From Bacteroidales bacterium UBA4772 (GTDB taxonomy: Bacteria > Bacteroidota > Bacteroidia > Bacteroidales > VadinHA17), in the NCBI GenBank assembly GCA_002403305.1, contig DHHM01000001.1, forward strand, positions 169,392-233,391: DNA of 64,000 nt. Reading direction: 5' to 3'. Positions 35,827 through 44,531 of this stretch are shown here, one piece after another. The notes under the pieces are model-generated. The model was not told the DNA's origin. It made no database searches and saw nothing but the letters and a program-made list of their open reading frames with translations. The position numbers and the translations under genes are program-made. Each line of letters starts with the position of its first letter. The stretch's first letter is position 1.

Positions 35827-37764
35827 TTTTGCTGTGCCTTCTGACAGGATCTTTATCTCCGTCCGTCTGTTCTGTCTCTTGCCGGCAGGAGTAATATTGT
35901 CTGCTATCGGAGAACTCTCTCCGTAACCGTGCCAGAAGATCCTTTCAGGGGCAATGCCTCTCTTTACCAGGAACTCTTTTACCGATCCCGCGCGCCTCTC
36001 CGAGAGGAGCTGGTTATGTTCTTCCGTACCGTCGGCATCAGTATGACCGCCAATCTCGACAACCACCGTATGGTTAACGGTCAGGAACTCGAGGAGCATC
36101 TCCAGTTCGGGCATTGATGCTTCAAGCAGATCCCACGAATCCGTATCGTAGAAGACATTGAACATCCTCATCAGCTCCCCTTCACGCACTTTATTGAGTC
36201 TTATGGTCTTACGGTACGGTTCAGCGGAAGAATATCCCTCTTCAAAATCAAAATTCTCAGAGAAGATCATATATCCGTCAGCCGTGACGTTAAGGCCGTA
36301 ACTGGAACCGCCGGGAAGACATACCAGGAATCCTCCCTTATTGTCGGTCATTGATGATATCACTCCTATCCCTCCGGTAAGGTCTGTAAGTTCATACCTT
36401 ACAGTAATCGGACGACCGTTTTCCTTATCTATGACTGTTCCCCTGAAATAGGATACCGGTTCAGGCCTGATCACCTCAGGCAGATCTATGTAGAAGATAT
36501 CCTTACCCATTTTCGGATCGCGCACCGACGAGAAGAATGCGCGTTTGCCTGACGACTCTATCACAAGCCCTGTCTCATCGGCAGGTGAGTTTACCGCCGG
36601 CCCCTGGTTGACAGGCTCTGTCCAGGTTGAGTCCGGGTTCAGTGTGGTAGTATATATATCGTGTCCTCCGAACGACTCTCTCCCGTTGGACGAAAAATAG
36701 AGAGTCCTGCCGTTAAAGTAGATGAATGGCGAGAATTCATCGCCGGCAGTGTTGATTACCTTGCCCGGGTTAACCGGCTTTTGCCATGATCCGTCACTGC
36801 TGCGAAGAGAGTACCATATATCCATTCCACCCATGCCCCCCGGCCTGTTGCTTACAAAGAAGAGCATGCGGCCGTTGGCGCTTATTGAGGGCTGTGACTC
36901 CCAGTATGTAGTATTGACCGGTGATCCGAGGTTTACTCCGGGCGACCATCTGTTGCCGTCATAGACCGAATGGTAGATATCGCACCGGCCGTAGCCGTCC
37001 TTGCGGTCACATGCTGTAAAATACATCGATCTTCCGTCGGCGGATATGGACTGGGCACCTTCGTTGCCTGCAGTATTGAGAGGGGCGCCGGCATTCCGCG
37101 CTATTCCCCAGTGGCCGTCGCTGTTCCACCTGCTGATATAAAAATCCTCCTGCCTGTCCCTGCCGTAACCTGACGCCCTTCTCACTTCTCTTGTGAAGAT
37201 CAGCTCCTGGCCGTCGCCCGTCAGGCTGGGCCAGTACTCATCAAGGGCAGTATTGACTGAGTCACCGACGCTAACAGGCTCAACCTTAAAGAGCGATCCA
37301 GGAAACGAAAGTGCGAAGAGACAGTCGGCAACCAGCTTTTCAGCATCGATACGGAGCCTGGAGGTGGTCTTCGGCTGGCTGAGATATGCCTCGAGGTGTC
37401 TCTTTGCCTCCCTGTACTGCCCTATACGCATCTCGGCTCTTCCCAGACTGTAAAGAGCAGGAGGAAAATAGAGGGAGTCGAGCTCTATGGCTCTGCGATA
37501 GTGACTTACCGACTTCTCCCATTGGCCGGTGTCGCTGTAGAGCCGCCCCAGGAGCAGGTGTGCCTCATAGAAGCCAGCATCTTCCTCTGTTGCCAGCTTC
37601 AGGTTCTGCTCGGCACGGTCATAGTAGAGAAGGTCATAATCCCTCTTGCCGGTGTCATACAGGCGAAGAGCCCTGTTTGAGCGTGTGTGAAAATCCTGTC
37701 CGGTGACACCGCACTGGTTGAAAAGAACCATCAGCAGCGCCAGTATGAAAGTTCTGTTGTTCAT
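35824..37764 (-). CDS. PorE-like TPR/PD40/OmpA-domain protein (type IX secretion-associated)
   Basis: A 646-residue exported protein with the domain order TPR (about 25-140, AEQNLKLATEEDAGFYEAHL), WD40-like PD40 propeller (about 170-430, repeated FFVSNRPGGMGGMDIWYS-type blades), a carboxypeptidase-regulatory-like beta domain (about 440-510), and a C-terminal OmpA peptidoglycan-binding domain (about 535-646, GGHTDADGTEEHNQLLSERR). This order matches PorE of the type IX secretion system; the same build also occurs in other proteins of this phylum. The protease at 9990 is a T9SS cargo, so a T9SS exists in this organism. Directly abuts queE (no gap). Confidence 0.8.
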   Translation of the reverse strand: MNNRTFILALLMVLFNQCGVTGQDFHTRSNRALRLYDTGKRDYDLLYYDRAEQNLKLATEEDAGFYEAHLLLGRLYSDTGQWEKSVSHYRRAIELDSLYFPPALYSLGRAEMRIGQYREAKRHLEAYLSQPKTTSRLRIDAEKLVADCLFALSFPGSLFKVEPVSVGDSVNTALDEYWPSLTGDGQELIFTREVRRASGYGRDRQEDFYISRWNSDGHWGIARNAGAPLNTAGNEGAQSISADGRSMYFTACDRKDGYGRCDIYHSVYDGNRWSPGVNLGSPVNTTYWESQPSISANGRMLFFVSNRPGGMGGMDIWYSLRSSDGSWQKPVNPGKVINTAGDEFSPFIYFNGRTLYFSSNGRESFGGHDIYTTTLNPDSTWTEPVNQGPAVNSPADETGLVIESSGKRAFFSSVRDPKMGKDIFYIDLPEVIRPEPVSYFRGTVIDKENGRPITVRYELTDLTGGIGVISSMTDNKGGFLVCLPGGSSYGLNVTADGYMIFSENFDFEEGYSSAEPYRKTIRLNKVREGELMRMFNVFYDTDSWDLLEASMPELEMLLEFLTVNHTVVVEIGGHTDADGTEEHNQLLSERRAGSVKEFLVKRGIAPERIFWHGYGESSPIADNITPAGKRQNRRTEIKILSEGTAK

Positions 37765-38391
37765 TCAGGGGATATGCATGAATTTGTGTGCCTGTATTGA
37801 GACCATCCATTTGCTGTTTTTCTTCACATAATCGGTGATGGCAGCTATCATCTCCTTATAACGGCTCCATTCGGGCTGTAACATGAGCTTGCACTGCGGA
37901 CTCACCCTGGTGCTGTATCCTTCTGCTCTCTCAAAATCAGTGCCATCGATGACAACAACCTTAAGCTCATCGGCCAGTGGCAATATCTCCGGCAGCGGCG
38001 GCGACTCCTTCTTGGGCGAGAGTGTTATCCAGTCCCATCTGCCTGTCAGCGGATGAGCTCCCGATGTTTCAAGATAGGTTTTTATACCCTTTCCCCTGAG
38101 GAGTTCACAGAGAGGGTCAAGATTATTCATCAGGGGTTCGCCGCCGGTGACAACCACGGAGTCTGCGCCTGATTCACTCACTCGTACTGCAATATCGCTG
38201 ATGGACACCAGGGGATGAAGCTCAGCATTCCAGGCATGTCTCGTATCACACCAGCCGCAGCATAGATCACAACCGCCTATCCTGACGAAATAGGCAGCTC
38301 TGCCGGTATTCCAGCCTTCTCCCTGCACAGAGTAAAACTCCTCCACCACAGGGAGTGTGAGGCCGTCGCTATCCTTTCTCTCCTCGAGCAT
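37765..38391 (-). CDS. queE: 7-carboxy-7-deazaguanine synthase (radical SAM)
   Basis: A 208-residue radical SAM enzyme. FYSVQGEGWNTGRAAYFVRI is the QueE start signature; the cluster motif CxxxCxxC is found in GGCDLCCGWCDT. VVVTGGEPLMNNLDPL follows. It makes CDG, a precursor of queuosine and other deazaguanines. The gene sits between the degenerate alkaline phosphatase (2 bp gap) and the porE-like gene (0 gap) in a long minus-strand operon. No other queuosine gene is in the window. Confidence 0.93.
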   Translation of the reverse strand: MLEERKDSDGLTLPVVEEFYSVQGEGWNTGRAAYFVRIGGCDLCCGWCDTRHAWNAELHPLVSISDIAVRVSESGADSVVVTGGEPLMNNLDPLCELLRGKGIKTYLETSGAHPLTGRWDWITLSPKKESPPLPEILPLADELKVVVIDGTDFERAEGYSTRVSPQCKLMLQPEWSRYKEMIAAITDYVKKNSKWMVSIQAHKFMHIP

Positions 38392-38393
38392 AA

Positions 38394-38693
38394 CTATTTT
38401 TTATCCAGGGAGAGGAGCCTGATGAAGTCATGGAACAGCTCCGTGTTGTCCTGCACCCCTGTAAAGGCCATAGTAGCTCCGGGCCCGTATGCAAAGACAG
38501 GCACCATCACTCCCGAATGGCCATTGATACTGAAGTGGGCAGAGACCTCCCTGCGTGAGGTATCGCCGCCGGTGATGCTCATTCCGTCACCGATAAAGAG
38601 GATAAGGTTGCGTGGTCTCTGCCTTCCGCTCCCGGCTGAGGCAAGCATCACCGCAAGTAAGGTTAACAGCACTGTTCTTGTAATTATTCTCAT
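38394..38693 (-). pseudogene. Alkaline phosphatase remnant with a large in-frame internal deletion
   Basis: A 99-residue open frame that keeps both ends of an alkaline phosphatase (family length roughly 450) and lacks the middle. Residues 1-23 form a signal peptide; then RPRNLILFIGDGMS is the start of the enzyme with the first metal-binding Asp. The sequence jumps (around position 38580) to GGDTSRREVSAHFSINGHSG and VMVPVFAYGPGATMAFTGV, the C-terminal end of the family. The active-site Ser and most metal ligands are gone, so it cannot be a working phosphatase. Start, stop and tight spacing (14 bp and 2 bp) to its neighbours are kept. Confidence 0.85.
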
Positions 38694-38707
38694 TCAAATA
38701 TCTCTTA

Positions 38708-40438
38708 TCAGTTGTTTCCAAAAAGCAGCCTGGTCTCTCTCTCCGCAGCTGCCGAGGCCCACTCTTCAGGTATTATCTTCCAGTCAGACAGAGGTTCCGG
38801 GCTGATAGTGCCCCTTTCTCTTATCCATTCAGTCATGTGGTGCCTCAGATCCCTCTCCGTGGCACTGACAATTCGTCTTTCCAGTTCGCGGTTGGTTATT
38901 CCGGCAGCGGGGAAATGGCCTCCCCCGCCGTTGGCCCTGTAAGAGTTCACCGCGACGGTATATGTCGAATTGTGGCTGAAGGGTGTTCCGTCATCCAGTG
39001 ATATTATGGTGACCCTTGCACCCTGCGGTTTGCTGACGTCAATGGTATAACTTATGCCCATTGCCGATTCGAAATTGTAGGATGGATTTCTCAACCGTGC
39101 AGTCCCGTTTATCATTACCGGTTTTCCGCTGCCGTCGTAACGGTATCTGAGCATATAGCCATCAGTGCCGTCCATCGTGTCAAACCAGAGTCCGGCTGCA
39201 TGCTCAAGGTGCCTGTCTATCTCACCCCCCGTCATGTTGACGGTATAAAGGAAATTTTCAAACCGGTAGAGACGGTACATGTCACGTATCCTTAGCTCTC
39301 CCTCGCTAATGCCCTGATCAAAAGAGAGAGGTGCTGCAAATGATATGTCGGCTCCGCTGATGTCAAGCTGCATGCGGTGTATCAGGTCAACGAAGGCCGA
39401 GGGTCCGAAAAAGGCATCACGGGTATCAAACGAAGCAGTGGACCTGCCAATCACCTCCGAGGTGTAAGCCTTAAGACTGTCAGACACCTTCCTGTATCTC
39501 TTTATGAAAGCGAGCGATTCAGGCAGCTCGTCCATGGGTATCACTTTGCCGGAAATCTGCTTTTCAACGGTGCCGTCGGATTTCTTGCCGAATGATACTG
39601 TTGCATTCATGAGTGCCTCAGCCCTGCTGCCGCCATCCAGGATCAGCACACGGTCGCCGTTGACGGCTGTTATCTCCCTGACATCCTGTCTGTGATCATG
39701 ACCGCAGAAAATAACGTCAAAACCCGGAACATTGACAGCTACCGCGAGGGTGCTGTTCTCATCCTCACCGGTATCGTCCTCATCACCCATGCCTGAATGA
39801 AAGAGCCCCACTATGATATCAGGATTCTCACTCTTGATGACAGGCATCCACCTGGATGCGGTTTCAACCATATTTTCAAACATAATGCCTTCATAGAGCG
39901 ATTCAGGCAGCCATCGAGGGACGGAGGGAGTTATGAGGCCGAATACCGCAATCGTCAATCCTCCTTTTTTGATGAGGGTGTAGGGTTCAAAGTACGGTTC
40001 CCCGGTTTCGGCATGAACGGCATTGGCTGCAAGAAGCGGGAAGTTGTACTGCCTCCTGACCCTGTCATAAACTGCATGGCCGGCTTCAATATCATGGTTC
40101 CCTACGGTGGCTGCATCGTAGCCCAGATGGTTCAGAATATCAGCAACAACATGCTCACGGGTTGTGTCAATAAAGTTGTAATAGTAAGCCAGCGGATCAC
40201 CCTGAAGTATATCCCCGTTGTCAAGGAGCACAATCTTTGTGCTTTCCCTGCTCTTTACAACCGATGCAACGTTGGCAAGAGATCGACCGGTCGATATTCC
40301 TTCTGTATTGTCGAACGGCAACAGCATTCCGTGGAGATCTGTCGTTGCATAGATCTCAATCTTGTCCGGTTGCTGCTGACATGATACCGTCAGCAAGAGT
40401 GTCAGAAGCGGGACAAAAATATATGATGAATGTTTCAT
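38708..40438 (-). CDS. UshA/CpdB-type 5'-nucleotidase lipoprotein
   Basis: A 576-residue lipoprotein (lipobox TVSC, Cys20). The metallophosphatase domain has the family metal motifs TTDLHG, DNGDILQGD, VGNHDIEAG and GHDHRQ. The C-terminal 5'-nucleotidase domain (about 330-540) ends with VAVNSYRANGGGGHFPAAG, whose aromatic residues stack on the base. It releases phosphate from extracytoplasmic nucleotides or cyclic nucleotides; exact substrate open. Middle gene of a phosphatase group with the acid-phosphatase-like gene 14 bp upstream and the alkaline phosphatase remnant 15 bp downstream. Confidence 0.9.
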   Translation of the reverse strand: MKHSSYIFVPLLTLLLTVSCQQQPDKIEIYATTDLHGMLLPFDNTEGISTGRSLANVASVVKSRESTKIVLLDNGDILQGDPLAYYYNFIDTTREHVVADILNHLGYDAATVGNHDIEAGHAVYDRVRRQYNFPLLAANAVHAETGEPYFEPYTLIKKGGLTIAVFGLITPSVPRWLPESLYEGIMFENMVETASRWMPVIKSENPDIIVGLFHSGMGDEDDTGEDENSTLAVAVNVPGFDVIFCGHDHRQDVREITAVNGDRVLILDGGSRAEALMNATVSFGKKSDGTVEKQISGKVIPMDELPESLAFIKRYRKVSDSLKAYTSEVIGRSTASFDTRDAFFGPSAFVDLIHRMQLDISGADISFAAPLSFDQGISEGELRIRDMYRLYRFENFLYTVNMTGGEIDRHLEHAAGLWFDTMDGTDGYMLRYRYDGSGKPVMINGTARLRNPSYNFESAMGISYTIDVSKPQGARVTIISLDDGTPFSHNSTYTVAVNSYRANGGGGHFPAAGITNRELERRIVSATERDLRHHMTEWIRERGTISPEPLSDWKIIPEEWASAAAERETRLLFGNN

Positions 40439-40451
40439 GGTTCAGGGATGT

Positions 40452-41744
40452 TTAGCGCAGTTCTGCATCAAAACTATTTCTGAAGAGGTTACTGTCATTC
40501 TTTTTCTTTTTCAGGATAAAATGATCGACCAATGAACCTGAAGCGTCATACGCATTGTATGTCAGTTCATTGCCGTCAACAGTAATCTCCTGCCATGTCT
40601 GGGTGAAGGTCATGCCCCTGTCCCACCACGGTATTGCATCCTGCTGATATTGCTTTGCACCGCTGACGGAGACGACATAGACTGTGCCGGCTCGTCTTCC
40701 CCTTTTTTCCATCCCGTCAGGCATCACATGACCACGTGCATATGTGTGATCATGCCCTGTCAGCACCAGGTCAACATTATATCTGTCGATGAGCGGCTTC
40801 AGACGCTCCCTGACAGCTTTGTTGTCCCTTCTGGCCGAGGTAGAGAAAAGCGGATGGTGAAAAGTCATTACAGTCCATCTGCAGGGATTCTCTTTCAGCA
40901 CCTCCTCCAGCCAGAGGGCCTGGCTCTCAGCATACGATTCGTTTCTCATCATCTCATCGGAGTTAAGGGAAATAAATCTCACACCCTGGTAGTCAACATA
41001 GTAAGCCGTCTCCTCAAGTCCTGCCGGCCCGTTTTCCGGGAGCGTGAAGCCAGGTCTCCAATACCTGTTGAGATCGCGTTTGCCTCTCACTGCAGGATCA
41101 TAATGCTCATGATTGCCGGGTGTCGGCAGTACAGGCACCCCGGCATGGATAAAGCCTCCGGCTTCGTGCCATACACCCCACTCCTCATCCTGTGGTACGC
41201 CGCCGGAACCTCCGTCGACCAGATCGCCGGAAAATATCATGAGCGAAGCATCGGGCGCAGACCGGTAGGCCTGTCGCACCACCCTGGCATACAGGGAGCT
41301 GCTGCCCTGCGAATCGCCGAAATATAAAAATGTAAGCGGCTCCGGAGCAGCAGATGCAGTTTTAAATGTAAACCACTCACTTGCATTGGCTCCTGACCCA
41401 ACACGGTAGGCATAATTCCTGTCCGGTGTGAGTCCGGTGAAAGTGATCGAGTGGTATCTTGATACGATTCCGTCACCGGCAATATCAGTATAAGTGCCGG
41501 TAACCGTGACCGCGGTATCTGCCAGCCGCACCGTGGGCAGATTCGGAGCTATCTGTGCAACAGATTCACTGACAGTGGTATCGGTCCTCCAGGTAACGGC
41601 CATTGAGGTTGTTGCCTCTCCGCTTATATTCAATATGATCCTGTCAGGGTCAGAACAGGGCCTGTACCTTGAGACTCTCTCCTGCGGCATCACATCGCCG
41701 GCAGACAGAAAAAGAAATAGAATCAGAAACAAAAAGTATCTCAT
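40452..41744 (-). CDS. Purple acid phosphatase-like metallophosphoesterase
   Basis: About 430 residues from ATG 41744 (an in-frame TTG at 41768 is less likely). A signal peptide (1-19) is followed by a fibronectin-III-like N-terminal domain (about 35-125, RIILNISGEATTSMAVTWRT) as in purple acid phosphatases. The calcineurin-like domain has FGDSQG, GDLVDGG, GNHEHYD and TGHDHTYARGH. It hydrolyses phosphate esters outside the cytoplasm. It is the first gene of the minus-strand phosphatase/queE/porE-like unit and is divergent from namZ. Confidence 0.9.
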   Translation of the reverse strand: MRYFLFLILFLFLSAGDVMPQERVSRYRPCSDPDRIILNISGEATTSMAVTWRTDTTVSESVAQIAPNLPTVRLADTAVTVTGTYTDIAGDGIVSRYHSITFTGLTPDRNYAYRVGSGANASEWFTFKTASAAPEPLTFLYFGDSQGSSSLYARVVRQAYRSAPDASLMIFSGDLVDGGSGGVPQDEEWGVWHEAGGFIHAGVPVLPTPGNHEHYDPAVRGKRDLNRYWRPGFTLPENGPAGLEETAYYVDYQGVRFISLNSDEMMRNESYAESQALWLEEVLKENPCRWTVMTFHHPLFSTSARRDNKAVRERLKPLIDRYNVDLVLTGHDHTYARGHVMPDGMEKRGRRAGTVYVVSVSGAKQYQQDAIPWWDRGMTFTQTWQEITVDGNELTYNAYDASGSLVDHFILKKKKNDSNLFRNSFDAELR

Positions 41745-41788
41745 GATGATGTTTTGATTTAAAAACAATTATCTGCATTGGATGGTTG

Positions 41789-41796
41789 CAAAGATA
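41789..41796 (-). promoter_or_regulatory. -7 box (TATCTTTG) of the phosphatase operon
   Basis: The minus strand reads TATCTTTG, 45 nt before the ATG at 41744. No -33 TTTG is seen at 19-21 nt. Confidence 0.45.
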
Positions 41797-41828
41797 TTGA
41801 TTTATTTATACGATGCGATTCCGCCGGC

Positions 41829-41859
41829 CTTGCAGCCATGCCGCTTTTGATTATTTTTG
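41829..41859 (+). promoter_or_regulatory. Near-consensus promoter of namZ (CTTG-N19-TATTTTTG)
   Basis: CTTG at 41829-41832, 19 nt, and TATTTTTG at 41852-41859. The ATG at 41867 lies only 7 nt after the -7 box, so the message would be almost leaderless. Confidence 0.5.
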
Positions 41860-41866
41860 TACAGTT

Positions 41867-43045
41867 ATGAAAGTACTCTCCGGACTCGACGTCGTATCCC
41901 GGCGCATGCCATCAGGGCTGCGCGGCAAACGAATCGGCATCCTTTGCCATTCGTCAAGCATCACCTCCGATTTCAGGTTTATCACTGAAGTCTTCCACCG
42001 CGACAGCGGATCACACCTGGATGCCCTCTTCGGCCCGCAGCACGGCATCTCAGGGCAGACACAGGATAACATGATCGAGTGGGAAAGCACCACCGATCCA
42101 GTTCTGGGCATTCCGGTCTGGAGTCTCTACGGTGAACACCGCAGGCCGACACCCCGGATGCTTGAGGGACTGGAGGCCTTTGTGGTTGACCTGCAGGATG
42201 TCGGGGCCAGGCTCTACACATACATATGGACTGTCAAGCTTTGCATGGAGGCATCCGCGGAGGCAGGCATACCTGTATACATCCTCGACAGACCGAATCC
42301 TATTGCCAGAGTGCAGGCTGACGGGCCGGTGCTGCTTGAAGAGTACTTCACCTTCGTGGGGGGCGCCTCCATTCCCCTCTGTCATCGGATGACCCTGGGC
42401 GAGATGGCCACATGGATCAGGGAGAAATATCTGCCCGGTTGCGAGCTGCATGTCATCAGGATGGAGGGATGGAGAAGAGACTCGCTGTTCAGGGAGACAG
42501 GACTTCCCTGGGTGCTGCCCTCACCCAACATGCCCTCCCCTGAAAGTGCGACGGTATATCCCGGGACGGTACTTGCCGAGGCACTCAATATCTCGGAAGG
42601 TCGTGGTACGGTGATACCCTTTGAACTGACAGGAGCTCCCTGGATCGACAGCCATAAACTCCTCGGTGAGTTGCGAAGCAGAAAACTGCCGGGGTGCAGC
42701 TTCCGGATCCATGACTTCATACCCACCTTTCACAAATACGAAGGTGAATATTGCAGGGGCATACAGATACACGTTACCGACGCCTCGTCGTTCAGACCCG
42801 TGGCAACAGCCCTGCACCTCTTTGATGCTGTAATAAAAACCTCTCCGCCGGGATCGCTGCAATTCAAGAAGCCCCCGTATGAGTATGAGTACCGGCTGAT
42901 GCCCTTTGACATACTTTCAGGCGACAGCCGCATGCGTGAGGTGCTCGAAAAGGGCCTTTCTCTTGCGGATGAGATATCACGATGGGATGAATCTATAGGG
43001 AGTTTTACGGCTGAATTCAGACAGATGGGTCTGTACGAAGAATAG
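41867..43045 (+). CDS. namZ: NamZ-type exo-beta-N-acetylmuramidase (DUF1343)
   Basis: A 392-residue DUF1343 protein from ATG 41867. Family landmarks are ALFGPQHGISGQTQD, PVWSLYGEHRRPTPRML, FVVDLQDVGARLYTYIW and PVYILDRPNPI. Characterised members (Bacillus NamZ, and a Tannerella homologue) remove terminal MurNAc from peptidoglycan fragments. No signal peptide is visible, so here it may act in the cytoplasm on imported or recycled muropeptides; many homologues are exported. TauE follows after a single base. Confidence 0.85.
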   Translation: MKVLSGLDVVSRRMPSGLRGKRIGILCHSSSITSDFRFITEVFHRDSGSHLDALFGPQHGISGQTQDNMIEWESTTDPVLGIPVWSLYGEHRRPTPRMLEGLEAFVVDLQDVGARLYTYIWTVKLCMEASAEAGIPVYILDRPNPIARVQADGPVLLEEYFTFVGGASIPLCHRMTLGEMATWIREKYLPGCELHVIRMEGWRRDSLFRETGLPWVLPSPNMPSPESATVYPGTVLAEALNISEGRGTVIPFELTGAPWIDSHKLLGELRSRKLPGCSFRIHDFIPTFHKYEGEYCRGIQIHVTDASSFRPVATALHLFDAVIKTSPPGSLQFKKPPYEYEYRLMPFDILSGDSRMREVLEKGLSLADEISRWDESIGSFTAEFRQMGLYEE

Positions 43046-43046
43046 C

Positions 43047-43820
43047 ATGGTGACGGTCGGAAATATCATCCTTCTGTCACTTATCATCTTTACGGCATCT
43101 GTTGTCAGGGGATTTACCGGCTTCGGCCTGGCACTGGTGGCCGTGCCTCTGCTACAGTTCCTGATGCCGGTGACAGATACAGCCGTCTTTATCGCAATGA
43201 TTAATTTCATCTTCTCCCTCCTCTATTACCGCCGTTCAAAAAGAGTGATCAACAACCAGCCACTGGGATTAATGGCACTGTGGACCGGAGCAGGTGTGGC
43301 GGCAGGAACCCTTATCCTGAAGTATATAAACCCGGCATTCATTCAGCTGGGATGGGGGATGCTCATCATTTTCATTGTTTTTGCACTCTACCGGGGAGTC
43401 GACTTTCATATAAGATCTGACAGGACAGCCATGACCCTCAGCGGCCTGTTCGGCGGGTTGCTCTCAGGCGCCACCGGTATTACGGGACCGCCGGTGGCTG
43501 TGATACTCTCCTCGTTGAAGACCCCGAAGGAGAAGTTCAATGCGGTAATCTCCGTGTTCATCCTTTTCGCCGTCTCCTATGCCCTGGTGTTTTACCTGAT
43601 CTCAGGGCTGGTAAAACAGGAGACCCTCTTGCTGGCATTCTGTTGCGTCCCTGCCCTTCTTGCCGGACTGTACACAGGAGACAGGCTGGTGGCGAGGATA
43701 AGCCAGAATACATTTACAGGCATTGTCTACGTGGTACTCATAATAATGGGACTGATTACACTCTTAAAGGGTGCGAAGGCTCTCTTCGGAGGTTGGGACA
43801 GCATACATTCGGCACTATGA
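43047..43820 (+). CDS. TauE/SafE-family anion permease
   Basis: A 257-residue integral membrane protein with about eight hydrophobic segments and the TauE/SafE motifs VRGFTGFGLALVAVPLL near the N-terminus and GGLLSGATGITGPPVAVIL in the middle. Members move organosulfonates, sulfite or related anions; substrate cannot be told here. It starts one base after namZ and overlaps the yigZ start by four bases (ATGA). Confidence 0.88.
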   Translation: MVTVGNIILLSLIIFTASVVRGFTGFGLALVAVPLLQFLMPVTDTAVFIAMINFIFSLLYYRRSKRVINNQPLGLMALWTGAGVAAGTLILKYINPAFIQLGWGMLIIFIVFALYRGVDFHIRSDRTAMTLSGLFGGLLSGATGITGPPVAVILSSLKTPKEKFNAVISVFILFAVSYALVFYLISGLVKQETLLLAFCCVPALLAGLYTGDRLVARISQNTFTGIVYVVLIIMGLITLLKGAKALFGGWDSIHSAL

Positions 43821-44437
43821 CGCTCTTTTCTGATACATACAAAACTATTGATAATGAGACAAAAGGGCTTTTCAAGGCGAAGGGCAGCAGGTTTATTGCC
43901 CATGCCATTCCGGTTTCATCACAGGAGGAGATAAAAAGGAGGCTTGAGGAGCTCCGGAAGGAGTATCATGATGCCAGGCACCACTGCTTCGCCTGGGTTC
44001 TTTCGCCTGACAGACAGGCATGGAGGGTCAACGATGACGGCGAACCTTCAGGCACCGCAGGAAAACCCATACTTGGCCAGATAAATTCGCGGGAGCTGAC
44101 AAACATACTGGTGGTGGTGATAAGGTATTTCGGAGGCACACTGCTGGGTGTCAGCGGGCTGATAAATGCATACCGCACCGCGGCAGCCGATGCTCTTGAG
44201 AATGCCACGATAAGTGAACGTCATCTTACTGAATACTGGCTCATCACATTCCCCTATGAGGCAATGAATGATGTGATGAAGGTACTGAAAGAAGAAGGCT
44301 GCGGACAGTCGGCACACCGGTACACCGGACAGGAGGTGTCGGTGGAGGTCTCGTTCAGGGCATCCCTGTCGCAGCATGTCACCGAAAGGCTGAACAAGAT
44401 TACCGGACTCAGGGCAGAGTGGATCCGTACAGCCTGA
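43817..44437 (+). CDS. yigZ: YigZ/IMPACT-family protein
   Basis: A 206-residue protein of the UPF0029/IMPACT family: KAKGSRFIAHAIPVSSQEEI, the signature ARHHCFAWVL, DDGEPSGTAGKPIL and VVVIRYFGGTLLG. A ferredoxin-like C-terminal domain follows. Function is poorly defined; the eukaryotic relative IMPACT acts in translation control. ATG 43817 lies within the TauE stop (4-bp overlap), and the longer upstream frame is only an overlap with tauE. Confidence 0.92.
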   Translation: MTLFSDTYKTIDNETKGLFKAKGSRFIAHAIPVSSQEEIKRRLEELRKEYHDARHHCFAWVLSPDRQAWRVNDDGEPSGTAGKPILGQINSRELTNILVVVIRYFGGTLLGVSGLINAYRTAAADALENATISERHLTEYWLITFPYEAMNDVMKVLKEEGCGQSAHRYTGQEVSVEVSFRASLSQHVTERLNKITGLRAEWIRTA

Positions 44438-44493
44438 GAAAGTTATTTTTCAAATACTTTTTAACACCGGGGATATTCCAGCAGCAGTTGTCA

Positions 44494-44501
44494 TAAATTT
44501 G
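44494..44501 (+). promoter_or_regulatory. -7 box (TAAATTTG) of pyrBI
   Basis: TAAATTTG lies 30 nt before the pyrB ATG at 44532, in the gap after yigZ. No TTTG -33 element is present at the expected spacing. Confidence 0.5.
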
Positions 44502-44531
44502 TACAGCCCCGGGCATCAAAAACACATTTTT

